From the NCBI GenBank assembly GCA_000708835.1, contig DF237108.1, forward strand, positions 62,001-126,000: DNA of 64,000 nucleotides. The letters are read 5' to 3'. This document shows, one piece after another, positions 1 through 13,400 of this stretch; within the stretch, counting starts at the first letter, position 1, and each line of letters starts with the position of its first letter. Under the pieces are notes generated by a model that was not told the origin of the DNA, made no database searches, and worked only from the letters and a program-made list of their open reading frames with translations. This DNA comes from Klebsormidium nitens (lineage: Eukaryota > Streptophyta > Klebsormidiophyceae > Klebsormidiales > Klebsormidiaceae). The translations under genes were made by a program, and so were the position numbers.

Positions 1-682
1 GAGGCCGCCTCAGCTGTACGGCGATCAAGCCTGATCGAGCTCATGCATGAGCCATGGCCGCGGCCCAACTGAGACGTCAGTCCCCCAACCGCGGCGCCCT
101 CAACACGCTGGTACTGGCGGTCCGGCATACAAAATGCTGCTGCCCCACCTAGAACTTATTTCGGCCAACTTGATTGGCCTTGCTTGGAGTATGTGACTTG
201 CGGACCACACGACTCGACTCGTCAGCGAATGATACGCTGATATTATACGCGTAATTCATGTCCACCTGATAGTAGCCGCAGAATCAATGTCTGAAAAAGA
301 AAGAATCCATCCATTGAATGGTCGGATGGAGTCGACCAGATGCACAGGGCTTGCGGCCCTTGACTCGATCTGCTATGTAGACCGACCATTGCATGCAAGT
401 CTCGCGACAATGATATCTATCCTCCGTTGCGTACACGTGACGAGCGCGGGTGAGGACTGGGTCCTGCCTTGGCAGGAAGAAGACAATCATTTTCGTAGCA
501 CTGAGCCGGCTTACGTTCAACGACCACTTGTCAGCGGGTCGATCCGGAACCCCAACTCTAGCACATACCTGCGGGTCTTCTGGCATGAGCGGACGCAACT
601 TCCTTCCCTAGCTGGCAATCCAACACTCGCGTCGCCAATGTATTTCTAACGTCTATCCTTTTTCGCAACGCACTTAAAATAA
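1..682. other. Intergenic, no gene seen
   Basis: Downstream of the minus-strand gene that ends at 683. Open frames on both strands here overlap each other, have no recognisable motif and show none of the GC-rich codon use of the true exons. This stretch should hold the 3' untranslated region and polyadenylation site of that gene; I see no clear signal. Confidence 0.5.
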
Positions 683-3600
683 TCATTCCCTCAACACTTG
701 TTTAACGAACTTTTTAGTCTTGCCCGCGTTCGTCTCGGGCCGGAACGTGCACTTCTCCTCGAAGTCCTCTTCCGCCCGCCTGGCGACTTCCGCCTTCCGC
801 TGCTCGCTGCCGGAATGCAGCCGGAACGGCTGGGGCTTGGTTGACTGCCGTGAGAGGTTGGAGGGGATCTCGAGAAGGAAAGCCCGCCGCTCTCGTTCCT
901 CTTGCTCCTTTTTCAGGCGCTTTGACATCTCTTGCAGCTCAAGATATCTGCGGGTAGCAAGCGAAGATGACAGGAGCGAGATGCAGGCCAGACGGTCGGT
1001 CAAAGAACGGAGCTGTGGGACGAAATAATGTTCCGATGAACCAGGCGCGGAGCTCCACTCCAGAGTCGGAGACGAGGAGATTTGAGGGAGGAAACATCTT
1101 GCATAAAGGGGCTTCCATTCCATAAGCGTGCCCAAGAACAACCGATGAGGACAGAAGTGATCGAGAGGGGAGCGGAGCAGGGACGACTCTGCGTCAGGCA
1201 ATCTGTATCAAAGACCAACATTGCTTCAAAGTCAGACGAAGTGGATTCGAGTTTTCTCATCTTGGGCAGGATACGTGCAGCTTCCCCGCCCCTCTGTAAC
1301 ACCCTGCTCACTATTTCAGACGTCCGCTGATCCTAGTAATACTAAAGTCTTTGAGCGGGGGCCGTTGCCAACCCGCTTGCGAGAGAGGCTGCACCCTCAC
1401 CTGCCAAGCCCGGGGACTATCACCGGCTGGTCCAGCTGTTCCGGTGGCGTTCCGTTGATCGCCGGCCGGAACGTGCAATCCTGCAGCTCCTGCTCGCGCT
1501 GGAGCTCGCGTACGGCCTCAATGCGCGCCAGCCGCTCCTGCCAAAAAAGTCTCATGTTTTAGGGTTTCGGTTCGATATTGTCGGATTTCACTCAAATGAT
1601 GTCGCTTTTCCTGTTCTTTGCTTATTGAACAGGTAATCAGGCATTGCGCAATGAGATGCAAAGTTGGACTTCCTGGCATCAAGCGACTGGTGATCTGTAC
1701 CTGTCAGCGAAGGTCTTCGCTTGTGAATGGTTCTAAGTTGAGAATGCCGCCTTGACCAATATGACTGGGCACTCAACAGGCTGCGCTGATAGGCCCAAAA
1801 TCTCAAATTCAGATGGCAGATACAACGTCCTCATGCAACAAGAAACAAAATTAGACTCCGAAAAACTTACAATTCAAATTTGACTCTTTCTTCGTCGCGG
1901 AATGTATCGGAAACTAGCTTTCGTACCGAACGTCAAAGACCAGGGTTAAGAAAGAGCGTCACACGACATTTTGGGTAAAGGTGTAAGTTAGGCTTACCCT
2001 TTCTTGCTCCTGTATTCGAGCGCTAATCAGCTCCGGGTCCCGCATGCTGATCGTCCTTCTCGAATCGGACGTCTCTAGCGACGGCCGTGACAACTGTACG
2101 GACGACCGAATGCTACGTCAGACAATCCAATATTGAGTTCCATAGTTTTTGAGCTGGCTGGCTTCAAAAGCTCGTTGCTGAATATGAGGACTTCGGATCA
2201 GCTGAAAGTCTGTGTTCGAAATTGAAGGGCAATGAGCCTCGTGAGCCAGTATCGAGTCCATTCAGACATCTTTCTACAAGATATTCAGAAAAGGGGGAGT
2301 CCGCCCAAAGAAATCTTGCGGCGACAGACGGAAATCACCCGCCTGTCGCAGCGTTTTCCGACCGTGCTTCTTTTGCAAGCGACTGCAAAGGTGGATTGTC
2401 GAGCATTCTGGTCGCCGTATGAGACATGCCTCACGACGCCAAACATAAAGAGGATACAAAAGTCAGCCACGTGGCAACTTGGTGACATTACGCACCTCTG
2501 GTTGAAACGTGCACTCTCGCTTCTGGGCCTCTTCCGCTTCCGCCCGCAGCATCTCCAGCTTTTGCTTGGCGCGGTCGTCCTGCGGAGCGGATCCGATTGC
2601 GTCGATACGGGAAGCCCGCCTCTCATCAATCGTAGCATGAGTGTGAAGATAGAATCATTCAAAGGGCGTAGAAATACGCCGATCTGAGCGCGTTACTCAG
2701 GCATGGTCGAAATTTTAAAGGGCTTGCACAAACTATGACTCTCGTAAGGTTCCGACTTACGTCTGCGGGAGTATAAGTCTGTCTCAGGTGCGCGGCGATT
2801 GTACCCCTTCGCACTGCCCAACCGGCAGAAATCCATCCATCTCAAAGCCTCCTATTCTTGGCCTCTCAAACCAACCCGCAAAAGTTACCGCCACCAGAAG
2901 CGAAGCAACTCAGAAACAGAAAAGCGACCACAGGCAGTGGAGTGCAGAAGCAACCGCCACCATAATGCGAAGCACTCAGAAAGATGACAGCCAACCAATC
3001 TAGCAACCCAGTGTTCCACACTTTCCATGGGCAGCCTGACCGCAAACTAACGGGCCGGTAACGGGAACCAGAAAGGAAACGCGAAGCAAACCCGACTCTC
3101 CCTTACCTTATGCAACAGCTCGACGGAAGGGGGGCGACCAACCAGCCTACTAATTGGGTTGAGTGCCGGCCGAAACTCAAACTGCGCGTAGTGCTGCTCC
3201 GCTTTCAGCCGTCGGATGGCTTCCAAGCGCTCCTTATCGGTGCACGCCAGCCGTTCGATGAGCTCCTGTCGCGACTCCCCAGCGTTCCGCCCCGCCTGGG
3301 CGAGAACCTCCTCGGCGGAACCGATGTCCGGGCGGAAGCGGCACTCGGCGGACTGCCGGCTTTGTAGCTCAAGCTGCAGTGAGGAAGACATAGGCATGAC
3401 GTCAGGGGTAGAAGAGAAGCACCACAATCAGAGTTCCATGCTTTCCTTTGATCTATCCTGTCTCTATCCTGTTAGACAAAGGCTCGGCTTAACGTAGCCT
3501 TGATTGCGTAATTCTAATCTTTATCATGAGGAGAATCGCCGCTTACTTTGATGCTGATATTTGGTGCAGCTTGACAAGTGGCTATCAACGCAAATCCCTC

Positions 3601-6600
3601 CCGAGCACTACCCTTTCCTTTAAGTCCAAGGTTTTATTGAACATACATCGTTTCGTGACCTTCCCAAGTCCACTCGTCAGAGTTACTTCCAGTCTGGTCA
3701 ATTCTAAATCACTTTCTGCACGATCAGGCCGCTCGATTTCAAGCCCCAAAAAGCCCTGAGATACTGAAAGTGATAAAAAAAACAATGGAATCCTTTTTAC
3801 TGTTTGTTTTTCCTTGACTCACTTGTTTTTGGTATCTCAACTCGTTGAACAAGTGCTGCCGCGTGAGGAAGTCGCCGTCCGCCGGAACGTACAGCGCCTC
3901 GTTCAGGATCCGTTCCGTGCTCGGGTTGATCTCCGGCCGGAACGGACACTTTTCCTGCTCCTCTAGTTCGCGCTCTTCCTGCGGAACGAAAAGGGTCACC
4001 TCTGATTATAAGAATCATGAATGGACGTGCAACCTTGAGCTCTTTTCTAAGAGCAGCTTTTGGTTTAATATTCGGTCAATACCGGTGAGAACTTGCTAAA
4101 CGTAGTTTACATCTCATTCTCTCTCCCTCCCAACTTTCAATAAGTCGTTCTTCATTCAATTGAGAAAAGCAAATTGTCACAAGCTCAACCTGAAAATCTT
4201 GAAACATCGAACGACGAGTGAAAATCGAAATGTTTTGGAGAAGGAAAGAACCAGTCAACCAACTTTTACTTCGGAGGGCCAATCTTGTAAGATCATAAGG
4301 CAATGCGACTTATGCTTCAGAACGTACAAAAGGCCTCTGAAGCTCACCACGCATCGCAGCTTTCGGCCAAGGCTGGCCGTCGATGCGAACGTCGTCAGCC
4401 GGTCTGCGACGTCGATCTCCTCTAGGCCCATCCGCAACGCGATCCGCTCGCTCCGGTGGTTGATCTTCGGGCGGAACGTGCCTTCGTTCCGCTGCAGCTG
4501 CTCGCGCGCGCGTGCCAATGCCTCGCTCTTTCGTCGCTGCAGTAAGGTAGGTCGTAAGCTCCAGTCATAACGGACTGCTTTTGAAAGGCATCTTGCTGTG
4601 ATAGTCCGTACAAAGGGCGTGAAAAACCTTCAACCTCGAATCTTGTAAGCGGCAGACTTTGGCAACACATCATGACACTTTGCTCCTAAAGCGAGAGTGC
4701 AAGGAAAGTCTCTTTCATATCTTAGCGTCTTAGGGAAGCTCCTAGAAGCACTCTCCTTTCACTTTGCGCTCATAAGGGCTGCAAAAGCCGTTGTCCGTTG
4801 GATACTGCTGGAAGAGGACGAAGCCGACCTTGACAGACGTCTTCAGGCTTTCGGAAGCACCCGACGTGAGTTCTGAAACATTTCTGCCGGAAGATGAAAA
4901 AAGGAATCCAGAATCGATATATATGATATGGACACAGGCGAAGAAAGGGGGATTCCTACCTGGATTTCCTCAAAACGCTCGTAGATCGGCCGCCGGTCCT
5001 CTGACGCGAGGAGTTCGGACACGTCCGAGATGTGCGGACGGAAAGTGCACTTCTCTAATTCGGCCTGCTCGACTGCCCTCCGGATCTGCACATTAGAGAC
5101 CCATGTCAACATTTGTGCATCCCTGTATTTTAGAACGCCCTCTTCATCTGCGTGAATCATCGGAGAACCAAGTCATGAGGTACGTGAAGTGACCCCGATG
5201 ACCGACAGCCAAAACGGAAACGGAAACGGAAGCGGAAGCGGAAACGGGCGACCAATCTTCAGCAGAGGGATTGGAGCGGGGTTGAAGGAGATTGGTCGAG
5301 GCTGAATATCAACAGGTCCTGGCTGGTGGAAGCAGTCGAAAAAGAGGGCACGTCAATTCGCCGAGATACTCGCGGAGTAGAGACAATCATCTCAGCTATT
5401 TGAATTGCTTTAAGGTCAATGGACATTGTACATCTCCAGGCATGCTAAGGCCACGTTCGCGTGTTATGCTGGGGCAGACAGCCTTCAATTGAACGCACCA
5501 ATATCGTATGGACCTGTGACCCTACGTTTGAAAGCTTGCTAATAAAAGATACAACGTGGGGATCCGTTTCGGTCCTCACCCGCTCGCGTTCCGTAGCTTT
5601 CCGCCGCCACTCGCCGTGCAGCCGCTCGTCGATGGGGCCTTTCCGCTGGTGGAGCATTCCGCTGTCGATGCTGACGGAAGGCCGGAACGAGCAGCTCTGC
5701 ATCGTCTCGTTCTCGCGCTGCTCGCGCACCTGCGCGTACTTCTCGTAGGTGCTCGACCGCGGCCGCGCCAGCTGGCGGATCCGGTCCTGCAGGAACGGAA
5801 GCTTTCCGTCGTTCCGTTGTTCCGGTATTTATATATCCCGTTACGTTGATTAGTTTAAAGTTTGTTGGATTGCGCAGTTGCACGTACTTTTAGTAGGTGC
5901 TCGAACGTGGCCGCGCCAGCTGGCGGATCCGGTCCCTGCAAAAACGGAGGTATCAATTCCGTTGTTCCGCTGTTTTTGATGTTCTCGTGTTCCGCTGTGT
6001 CAAGTTTCAGATTTGCGCACCTGCGCGTACTTCTCGTAGGTGCTCGACCGCGGCCGCGCCAGCTGGCGGATCCGGTCCTGTAGGAACGGAAAACTGTTCC
6101 GTTGCTCCCTTGACGTCTTACATTTCCAGAACCCTTTGCCTTGCGTCGAAAATGGCTCTTTGGTCCATTTGATTCGGAGATCGATGTTCGGTTTTGGACC
6201 AGGAACTGGACATCTGTCAATTCTTCTTCTGTAGACCGGGCAATGCCTCTTTATCCCGCTGGTCTGTCGTTCTTTCAGCCCAGCAATGCTACTTGTCCAT
6301 TCATCCTAGTTCTGAGCGCACTTCCCCGTTCAAAGGAAAGCGAATATGGTAGTTTCGCTTCACAAAATGACCCAGTGCCAAGAAAAGAAACAGCTCTCCT
6401 TAAGTCAACCCTTCGCTATAGGCATCACTTCTAGAACCAGGCATGACTGGCAGACATAACGAGACCACCAGCCCTTTACTTCCATCCACAGCTTCAACCA
6501 CGAACGCTTTGTTCCGCTCACCTCCCCGTGCAAGCGGAACGTTCCCCCCGGAATGGACGAGCTCTGCAGAATGTGCGGCTTGAAAGTCAGCTTCTTTTGC

Positions 6601-9405
6601 ATCTCCTCCTGGACCCTTCGGCGGACCGTCTCCTTCCGGTGCCGCTCTCCTGTGCCGGAACTCAACCGGAACGGCTCCACCTTCGTGACCTGCGGATTCA
6701 GCAATGGACATGTTTGTCTTGGATAGAGGGAACAGGAAATGACAAAAAGCAAGGGCGGCAAGAGGATGTGGTTGTGGCAAAAGAAGCTCTAAGAATCGCG
6801 AATTCTTCGGAAAGCAGTGTGCCCAAAAAGCGAGAACTTTGATCACATAAAACGGCTGGGCACATAATGAGGAACTTTCTTTGTCAGGGCGCAGGAAAAG
6901 CCATTCGGATTTACAGTCCCCGCTAAAGCCCTACGACTCTTGAAGTCTTTCGTCATAGAATCTTGTAACCCTGAGAATCTTGGAAATTCTACTACGCTAG
7001 CGTCCACGCAGAACTCCGAACAAGATGCTTTCGACGCAGCCCTCTTGATTGATATGTGGTTCATCAGCTGAGAATTTTCATCGTCGAAACAAAAGTAGCA
7101 CGGCGACCATTTAACCACATCAAACTTGCATGCGGTCTGTGATACTTGTGCGGCATACCGGAAAGGCCGAAACCAAAAACGGACTGCCCAGTCGAGGCTC
7201 GCTGCAATAGTCTCTTGTTTCAAAAGCGGATGATACCTCGTGTCAAAATGCTGAGATTCCAAGATAAGCATGTCGACCTTAGAGAAGTGCTGTCAGTGGT
7301 GAATATCCAAAAGGAGACTGCTCACTTACCTTTCCCTTCGGCACTCCATTTTCCTTCCCAGTGGACCTGGCAGTACCTGGTCTTCCACTTGCCCCTGTGC
7401 TGGACTTTTGTTTTCTTTCTTCCCCATCTGCCCGACCTCTTTCGTTTGCTCCGATTCCGTCTCCCGTTTCGTTCCGTCCGTCCGCTCCTGTTCCTTTCTC
7501 CTTTGAATCCCTCACTGTATCAGATAGCGGTCGCACCCGAGCTTCTACCGATTCCCCGTTTCCTTCTGGACCACTTGTTCTTCCATTGTGATATAACGAA
7601 GATGTCAGCCGATCTTTTTCGTCATCCACATCCGAAGCATTCCCAGTCTCTCTTCTCCGGTGCCCTTGTGAAGCTGATGCGTCGTCTTCTTCCAATTCGC
7701 GCAAGATCGCGCGTTCTAGCGATGCAACTCGATCCTCAATATCCTCTTTTGGAGCATTTCCAGCATCTACATCGCCCAAAACGTCCGCAGCATAAAACAC
7801 CTCGGGATCGTACACCCCTTCCGACCCTCCGCTTCGGACACTCCGGCTGGAACTAGACTGTGCGCCTTTTCCAAAGTCCGGGGATGCGAGACTGGCGTCC
7901 GAAAGCCGTCCATTGCGCTCGATCTCCCCGTGCGATCTCCAATCGGGCCCTGGAGTCCCGCTAGTGCTCGGCGCCCCGCCACTGACGTCGTCAGCCACGT
8001 CATCGCCCCTGCTGACGTCATCGATCACGGCATCTCCCCTGCTGCTGGTACCCGGAGAGTAACCAAACCGGCTGGCCGGCGCGCGTCTGCTGTAGCTTTC
8101 TGACAGCCTGCCGAACGTAGTCGGGGTTGCGCTGCTCTGGGGGGTCAGAAGTTCGCCCCTCCCCACCCCCCCGCCAAACATCGTTCTTGACGCGAGATTG
8201 GACTCCACAGAAGTGCGGGCGAATAATGGGGATGACGCATTTCCTCCCCTGGACAAGAAGTTTTCCGCATCCTGAAACGCCTGCTCCGCTTCTTTTGCTG
8301 CGCTTGGAGAGGTTTGTGGCAAGTCCTGGGCAAACCCGTCTCCTATTTGGGCAAAGTCATCCCCTATTCTCTCAAACTCGCTGAGCACTTTGGAGAAGCT
8401 TTCCCGCGCGGCCGCTTTCTGCTGCCGAAAACTTGACTCCGGCCCCATGGGTATTTGCCACAGACCCGTCCCCGTGACGTTGTAGATTCTCCCCTCCCTA
8501 GTTTCAGAGTCCCCCATACTTAAGCCTGCTCCAGTACCAAAAGCAGCTCTGGAAACAGATGGTGACTTCCTTTCCAACGATTGCTCCATAAGAGTCCCAT
8601 TGCCGAGTACTGCTCCAGAAACAGACACAGGCTCATCATTTCTTGGTGCTTCTTCAAGGTGCTCGTTGATTGCAGTGTCATCATCCTCTGGGAGCTCAAA
8701 AGCAGAGGCTCTACGGTCTATTTTGAAACGGTAGCTCGTTGCTCGAGCGTGCAAACTTACTGCTTTCTGATCGCAGAAGTCATTGGCAGTCGTTGCGTCC
8801 GCTTGACATACTCCATCGGCTGTTGTCCCATCAACACTTTGCCGCCTTGATTGAAGCAGCTTTGCTAGGTCGCTCTTTCTACTCGCTCGCAAGTCAACTC
8901 CCCAATCTTTGCCACCGCTTTCCGCTTTTGCATGCCCTTGCTTCGAGAAACTACTCCTCTCTTCATGCGCTTCCAACCCGTTCACATTCCCTAGCTCATC
9001 ACCACCACTCTTTTCCTGATTGTCGAAGGGGCCGAACCGTAGAGTCCCGGACACAGTCAGCCTTTTCTCCTCGCCAGTATCGGAGTACTGCGCAATGGAG
9101 ACGCGTCTGGATGCATCAGCACTCTGGCCTGCACTCTCAGGTTCCAACACATCGCCCCAGGACGCATCAAATGCACCACTCAGGTCAAATGCAGCTTCCC
9201 TTTTGCCAATATCTTCCTCCAAATCCAGCCCCCTCTGTCTAGAAGCGCCTCTGTGCTGCAGAGCTGGCCGTGGAAAATGGTCCTCTGCATGTGTGTCCGC
9301 TCTAGTTGCTTGGATCCCTGCAGCTCGCTTCTCTGTGGCGAGCCGGAGCCGGGCGAGGATCTCCTGCTGACGGCTAAGACTTGAGCTGACGCCTCCATCG
9401 TCCAT
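683..9405 (-). CDS. CTFRPxIN-motif repeat protein, 11 exons, 1256 aa
   Basis: Exons in coding order: 9405-7330, 6689-6522, 5786-5580, 5085-4960, 4536-4348, 3978-3823, 3373-3107, 2579-2496, 2093-1998, 1537-1401, 947-683. All junctions are GT-AG and keep frame; nine of ten introns are phase 0 and the last is phase 2. Exon 1 (692 residues) is Ser/Gly/Glu-rich and looks disordered. From exon 2 on, nearly every exon carries one short motif: KLTFKPHI, SCSFRPSV, KCTFRPHI, GTFRPKIN, KCPFRPEIN, CRFRPDI plus FEFRPALN, CTFQPE, DCTFRPAIN, KCTFRPETN. Charged helical sequence lies between. Exons 2 and 11 also hold a PFRL...R...E segment that recalls TPX2-type repeats (weak). CTFxPxIN repeats occur in uncharacterised proteins of many protists and plants; I know no proven function. 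The start is the first ATG of the long frame. Exon 8 is the least certain, since an acceptor about 40 nt further upstream is possible. Confidence 0.85.
2880..2990. repeat. Imperfect tandem duplication in intron 7
   Basis: Two related segments, each containing CCGCCACC, GCGAAGCA and CTCAGAAA in the same order, lie about 65-70 bp apart inside the intron between exons 7 and 8 of the CTFRP-motif gene. No coding potential is evident. Confidence 0.5.
5205..5250. repeat. GGAAAC/GGAAGC hexanucleotide repeat
   Basis: About seven imperfect 6-bp units (GGAAAC or GGAAGC) in the intron between exons 3 and 4 of the CTFRP-motif gene. Simple-sequence repeat with no gene in it. Confidence 0.8.
5879..6083 (-). 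repeat. Two intronic echoes of CTFRP-gene exon 3
   Basis: Two copies of the first 57 nt of exon 3 (true acceptor at 5787-5788) lie upstream in intron 2. Copy A (6077-6021) matches the exon base for base over about 60 bp and is bounded by AG and GT. It would splice as a 19-codon phase-0 cassette beginning DRIRQL. Copy B (5935-5880) has an extra G after its AG, a TAA stop and several substitutions. The flanks are also similar: CGGAACAACGGAA lies before the true exon and before copy B. The starts are 142 and 149 bp apart. Confidence 0.95.
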
Positions 9406-10493
9406 TTTCAACCTGATCCAAAAATTTTATCAGTTGATCATGGCTTGGAGGCAGCTTGGATTGGACATCAAGTAACAGTCATAGTTGACCATCAATTGAT
9501 ATCGCTGGACTCATGAGCTCCTCTTCAAAAGGGAGCTGGGACTTGGAGACTGATGACTGAGCCGGTGCTCAGTCTCTCTCCTTCATGCTCTCTCCTTCAT
9601 GCATGAAGAAAGCCAGTCGCCGTGTGAGCTCCCTTGCAATTGGGGCGTACAGATGTGCGGTCCGAAGTCCGATGTTGCTTGAATTTCAAAAAGTGAGTTT
9701 TGCTTGTGCGCTGTGCATGCATTTGGTGTCTCGTGTACAGTCCGGTGTCAGCAGCAAACTCAACAAAGCCTCGGTCCCCTCTTTGTCGGCGCGCGCACAT
9801 TACAAGAGTTTCCGTCATCGAACGCCTTCGCTGGTTCCAAAGAACGTCTAAAAACATCGACATTCGATGCAGAGAATCAACCACTGATTGGACTTCCAGA
9901 CCGCCGACGCTGGACCACAGTGGGCAGCTCATGGCTGGCAAAAGTCGCAGGGCAGAGCAGGTACGCAGGGTGTGCATTTTGCAAAGAACCAAGCTATCCT
10001 AGGTACTTGTCTGACAGACCAATGATAATTTGGAGTTCCTGGTGTAGAATTGTGATTTGTATAGGAATTGTAGGTTAAAGCTAGAGCTGTGTAGAGCTCT
10101 GGCTCCCACCATTGGCATTAGGCATTTTTCGGTGGTGTTGGATCAGAGCCAGCATGCAATAAACTGGAGCTCATGTACTGGTGCTTCGCAGTGTCCAATG
10201 CTTCCCTTTGCCTCTAAGCTCGAGCTACATTTTCTACTCTCATATGAAAGCTATAGGTGGTTTTCTGCAATAAGCATCTGCCACAGAGAAGCCAGCTGTG
10301 GGTGTGCAACAAGCTGGCTAACAGCTCTCTTCTTTGACATAAGTCGATGGCATTATGGGCTTCTTTCAAAAGAGCTCACAATCAGCGGGTTCACTGCATC
10401 TGGGGCAAAAACCCCCCACAACAGGAGGTAACTTTCTCATTTCTAGCATTCTCCATGTAGAGAGCTGCAGTCTCTTCTATCTTGCAGCCAAAA
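9406..10493. promoter_or_regulatory. Divergent intergenic region between the CTFRP and EF-hand genes
   Basis: About 1.09 kb separates the ATG of the minus-strand CTFRP-motif gene from the ATG of the plus-strand coiled-coil/EF-hand gene, so both promoters must lie here. A pyrimidine run ending in TTGCAG sits 6 nt before the plus-strand ATG and resembles an acceptor, so a leader intron is possible. No clear TATA box was identified. Open frames in the region look non-coding. Confidence 0.5.
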
Positions 10494-13400
10494 ATGGAGG
10501 CTGCGCCAGAGGCTGCAGAAGAACCAGAGGTGGGAGCAATGAGCCACGAAGACGCTGTGCAGAAAGTCACAAAGAAGGCCAGGATGAGGGGAGCTGTCTC
10601 TGACAAGCCGGACTTGGAAGCCGTGAGCATTGGCAACATCCAGCAGATGGGGAGGGCGGATCCAGTCCGGGCTGTATCACAACTCGCACAGCATTCTGGT
10701 CTAATCAGGAAAGAACCACGTAGTACTCAAGCTCTGCGTGCGATTGGAGGCCAGCAAACTCGGCTAAGACCAAAAGGCACCACAAGTGCATGGGCCGAGA
10801 CTTCTCCAGTACCGACAATACCACCTCTTAGAGTCTTGGACTTCACTGAAGACTTCGAGACGGATCATGCAGCGTCGCCCGCACACACCACCTTGCTCCC
10901 CAACCTTTCAATACCTTACGGTGTTTCCAAAGGGTATGCGCAGCTGACGGAAGCGCAATCTCCACCGAATCTGGCACAACTGATAGCTTCGGAGAAGTCA
11001 TTTCCCGGTCTAGCTTCCCCCCAGTCTCTAGAAGCCAGCAGGTCGCTCACAGACCTCCACAGCAACAAAAGCCCCACCACTCCGGTCATCACGCGCAAAC
11101 CAGCTCCGCCGGTTTTGGCAGCCTTTAACCCCAAAGACCAGTGGCTCCAAAAAGCTTACAAGAGTCAGGGCCTCCTTCCAGTTCTGCCCCAGAGCTCTCC
11201 GCTCAATGAAGCTGGTGCGCGGCCTAAGCTTCCAAACACAGATCAGCCGGATGAAAGAGACTTGGAATTGACGACGTCCGCGCACGCTCACCGTAGGAAC
11301 GAGACCTGGTTGGACGTGACATCAGCGAGCTCCCGGCTTGGCGCGTACGCCAATGCCGATGGCGGAGACCTTCAAAAGTCGGGTCGGAGGTCCGCGAATG
11401 ACGTCACTCGCAGTAGCAAGGAGGAAACAGCATTGAGTGGGGAAACACGGCCGAGGCCAACAACCGTTCTGGGAGCCCCTCGACCACGCCTGTCCCAGCG
11501 CAGAACGCCGGACCAAACAGAATCTCAAAACCTGAAGCCTGGGAGGCGGAGGAGCGAGTCAAAACTAGAGGCAGACGAGAAGCTCGCGAGCTCGTCGCTG
11601 GAGAAGGATCTGCTGGAAGGGTTCCTGGCGCCAGAGAATCTGCAGATGTACGGGTTAGGAAAAGATGAGTGCTACCGGCTGTTTAGGGCACTCAGAGTGT
11701 ACAGTCTGGGGTTTCAAGAGGTGGTACTCGAGTTGCTGCAGCATTTGGCGGACCGGAAGGAGGTCATGCTGCACGTCTGGCGGTGAGCCAAATTGTCTAT
11801 CCCATTGCCTCTCTTTTCTGTTGGTTCTGGGGAAAAGTCATGGTGAAAGTCTTGGTGTGAGTTTGTCTGTCTCGCTTTTCTTACTCCTTTCTCGCCGTTC
11901 TTTCTGCTGCTGTCCTCTGTATTGTTGCATAAGAGTGAGAGGACAGCGTCGGTGGGAACGGAGTGGTGTTACGTTTGTCCGGGGGTATTGGCAGGTGGCA
12001 AGGTCGATGCTGGCTTGGAAACCTGGTCAATTCATTAGAACACAACGAACACATTTCGAGTCCACCAATGACATCCAGTGTTTGGCGCAAAGGCAGTGGC
12101 ATGGCACTGCACCTGCGATCGGCTGCCCTTTCACTTAGTGTTGATTGGAAAATGTTGCTTGAGATTACATAGATTCAGGTGCTGATACGTTACGGAGGTC
12201 ATGTGATGTGAACATCACTGCCTTTGAAGATTGCGAGCGTACTTCAAGACATAGAACGGTCACTACCTGAAAGAGCGAGAGGCCTTCTTGGGGGTGTTCA
12301 CATCCGGGTTGCGTTTTGCAGGGTCTTCGCAAAGCTATGGGATACGGCGACGTTCACACGTTTCGAAAGTGAAGTGGTGAGACTCTCTACCGTCCCAACT
12401 GAAAGCGTAGTGCTGCTGCATACCAACTAGAAGGGTCAAGTCTTCGGAAATCTCAACACGTGCGTTCATACTCTCATCAGTCGGATGGTGTATTTCGTTA
12501 TGTGCAATCGTCTCCGGCCTACGGCCTGATTGACAGCGGCAAAGAGGCTAGCGTTTTGCATGTGACAGGAGCCCTGTCCCTAGTCATATTGCAAACTGCT
12601 TCATTAGAAATAAAAGATCCAAAATGGAACAATATGCACATGTTCTGGTCGCTGCACGCCTCGTTGTTGAGAATGCATTTTCCCCACGTTGATAGCAACA
12701 TGGAATTTTTCTGCAGATATCCATTGCTAATGAAAGGGACCGGTTACGGGGCCAGAACACAGATCTAGAGCAAAAACTAAAGTAAGTACCCGCATCTGTC
12801 TTTCGCTGGTCTGGATATTTGATGAGGGTTTCTGATACCGCCAGATTGTGCGCCGGCCATGTATGAAGTAGACGAACTGTCACTCCGTCAGAGACCGAGT
12901 CCAAGCCAAAGGCGTCGGAGGGAGCAGTGAAGCGACGTACTCTTCAATCCAATCAAAAGTCTTTCAGCACTGACTACAGCCTCGAGAAACAGGATAGCGG
13001 ATAGCGAATTGTAGGATGCTGCTGAAACCCTGCTTGCAAATGGAACTGGCCGACGATCCAGTCCATCATGCAGTCAGACATGAAGCGGTAGGCGCAAACC
13101 TTCCTACTTGTGATTTGCAGGGAGACCAATAGCGAGCTTAAGGTCTTCAAAGAAGCACAAGGCAAGCTGATGGCGCAAGCGATCCAGCGCGCCATGGAGG
13201 GCCGTACGACTGACGAGATCCTGAGGGAGGCAATGCTGGAAGCGGAGGAGACACGTGGCAAGCTCGCAGTGGCAGAGTCCCGGGCACTGTACGAGGCGAA
13301 AGGAAAAGCCGAGGCCCAGGACAGGGTGACGAGCGCGTTGACAGCGTTGATGGAAGAGCAGGAAGCGCGGGTGAGGATACGCTATAGGAGTTGCTCTGTT

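Noticed and set aside
7146-7856. 236-codon open frame on the plus strand
   Set aside because: Antisense shadow of the long first exon of the CTFRP-motif gene; His/Leu/Pro-rich with no motif.
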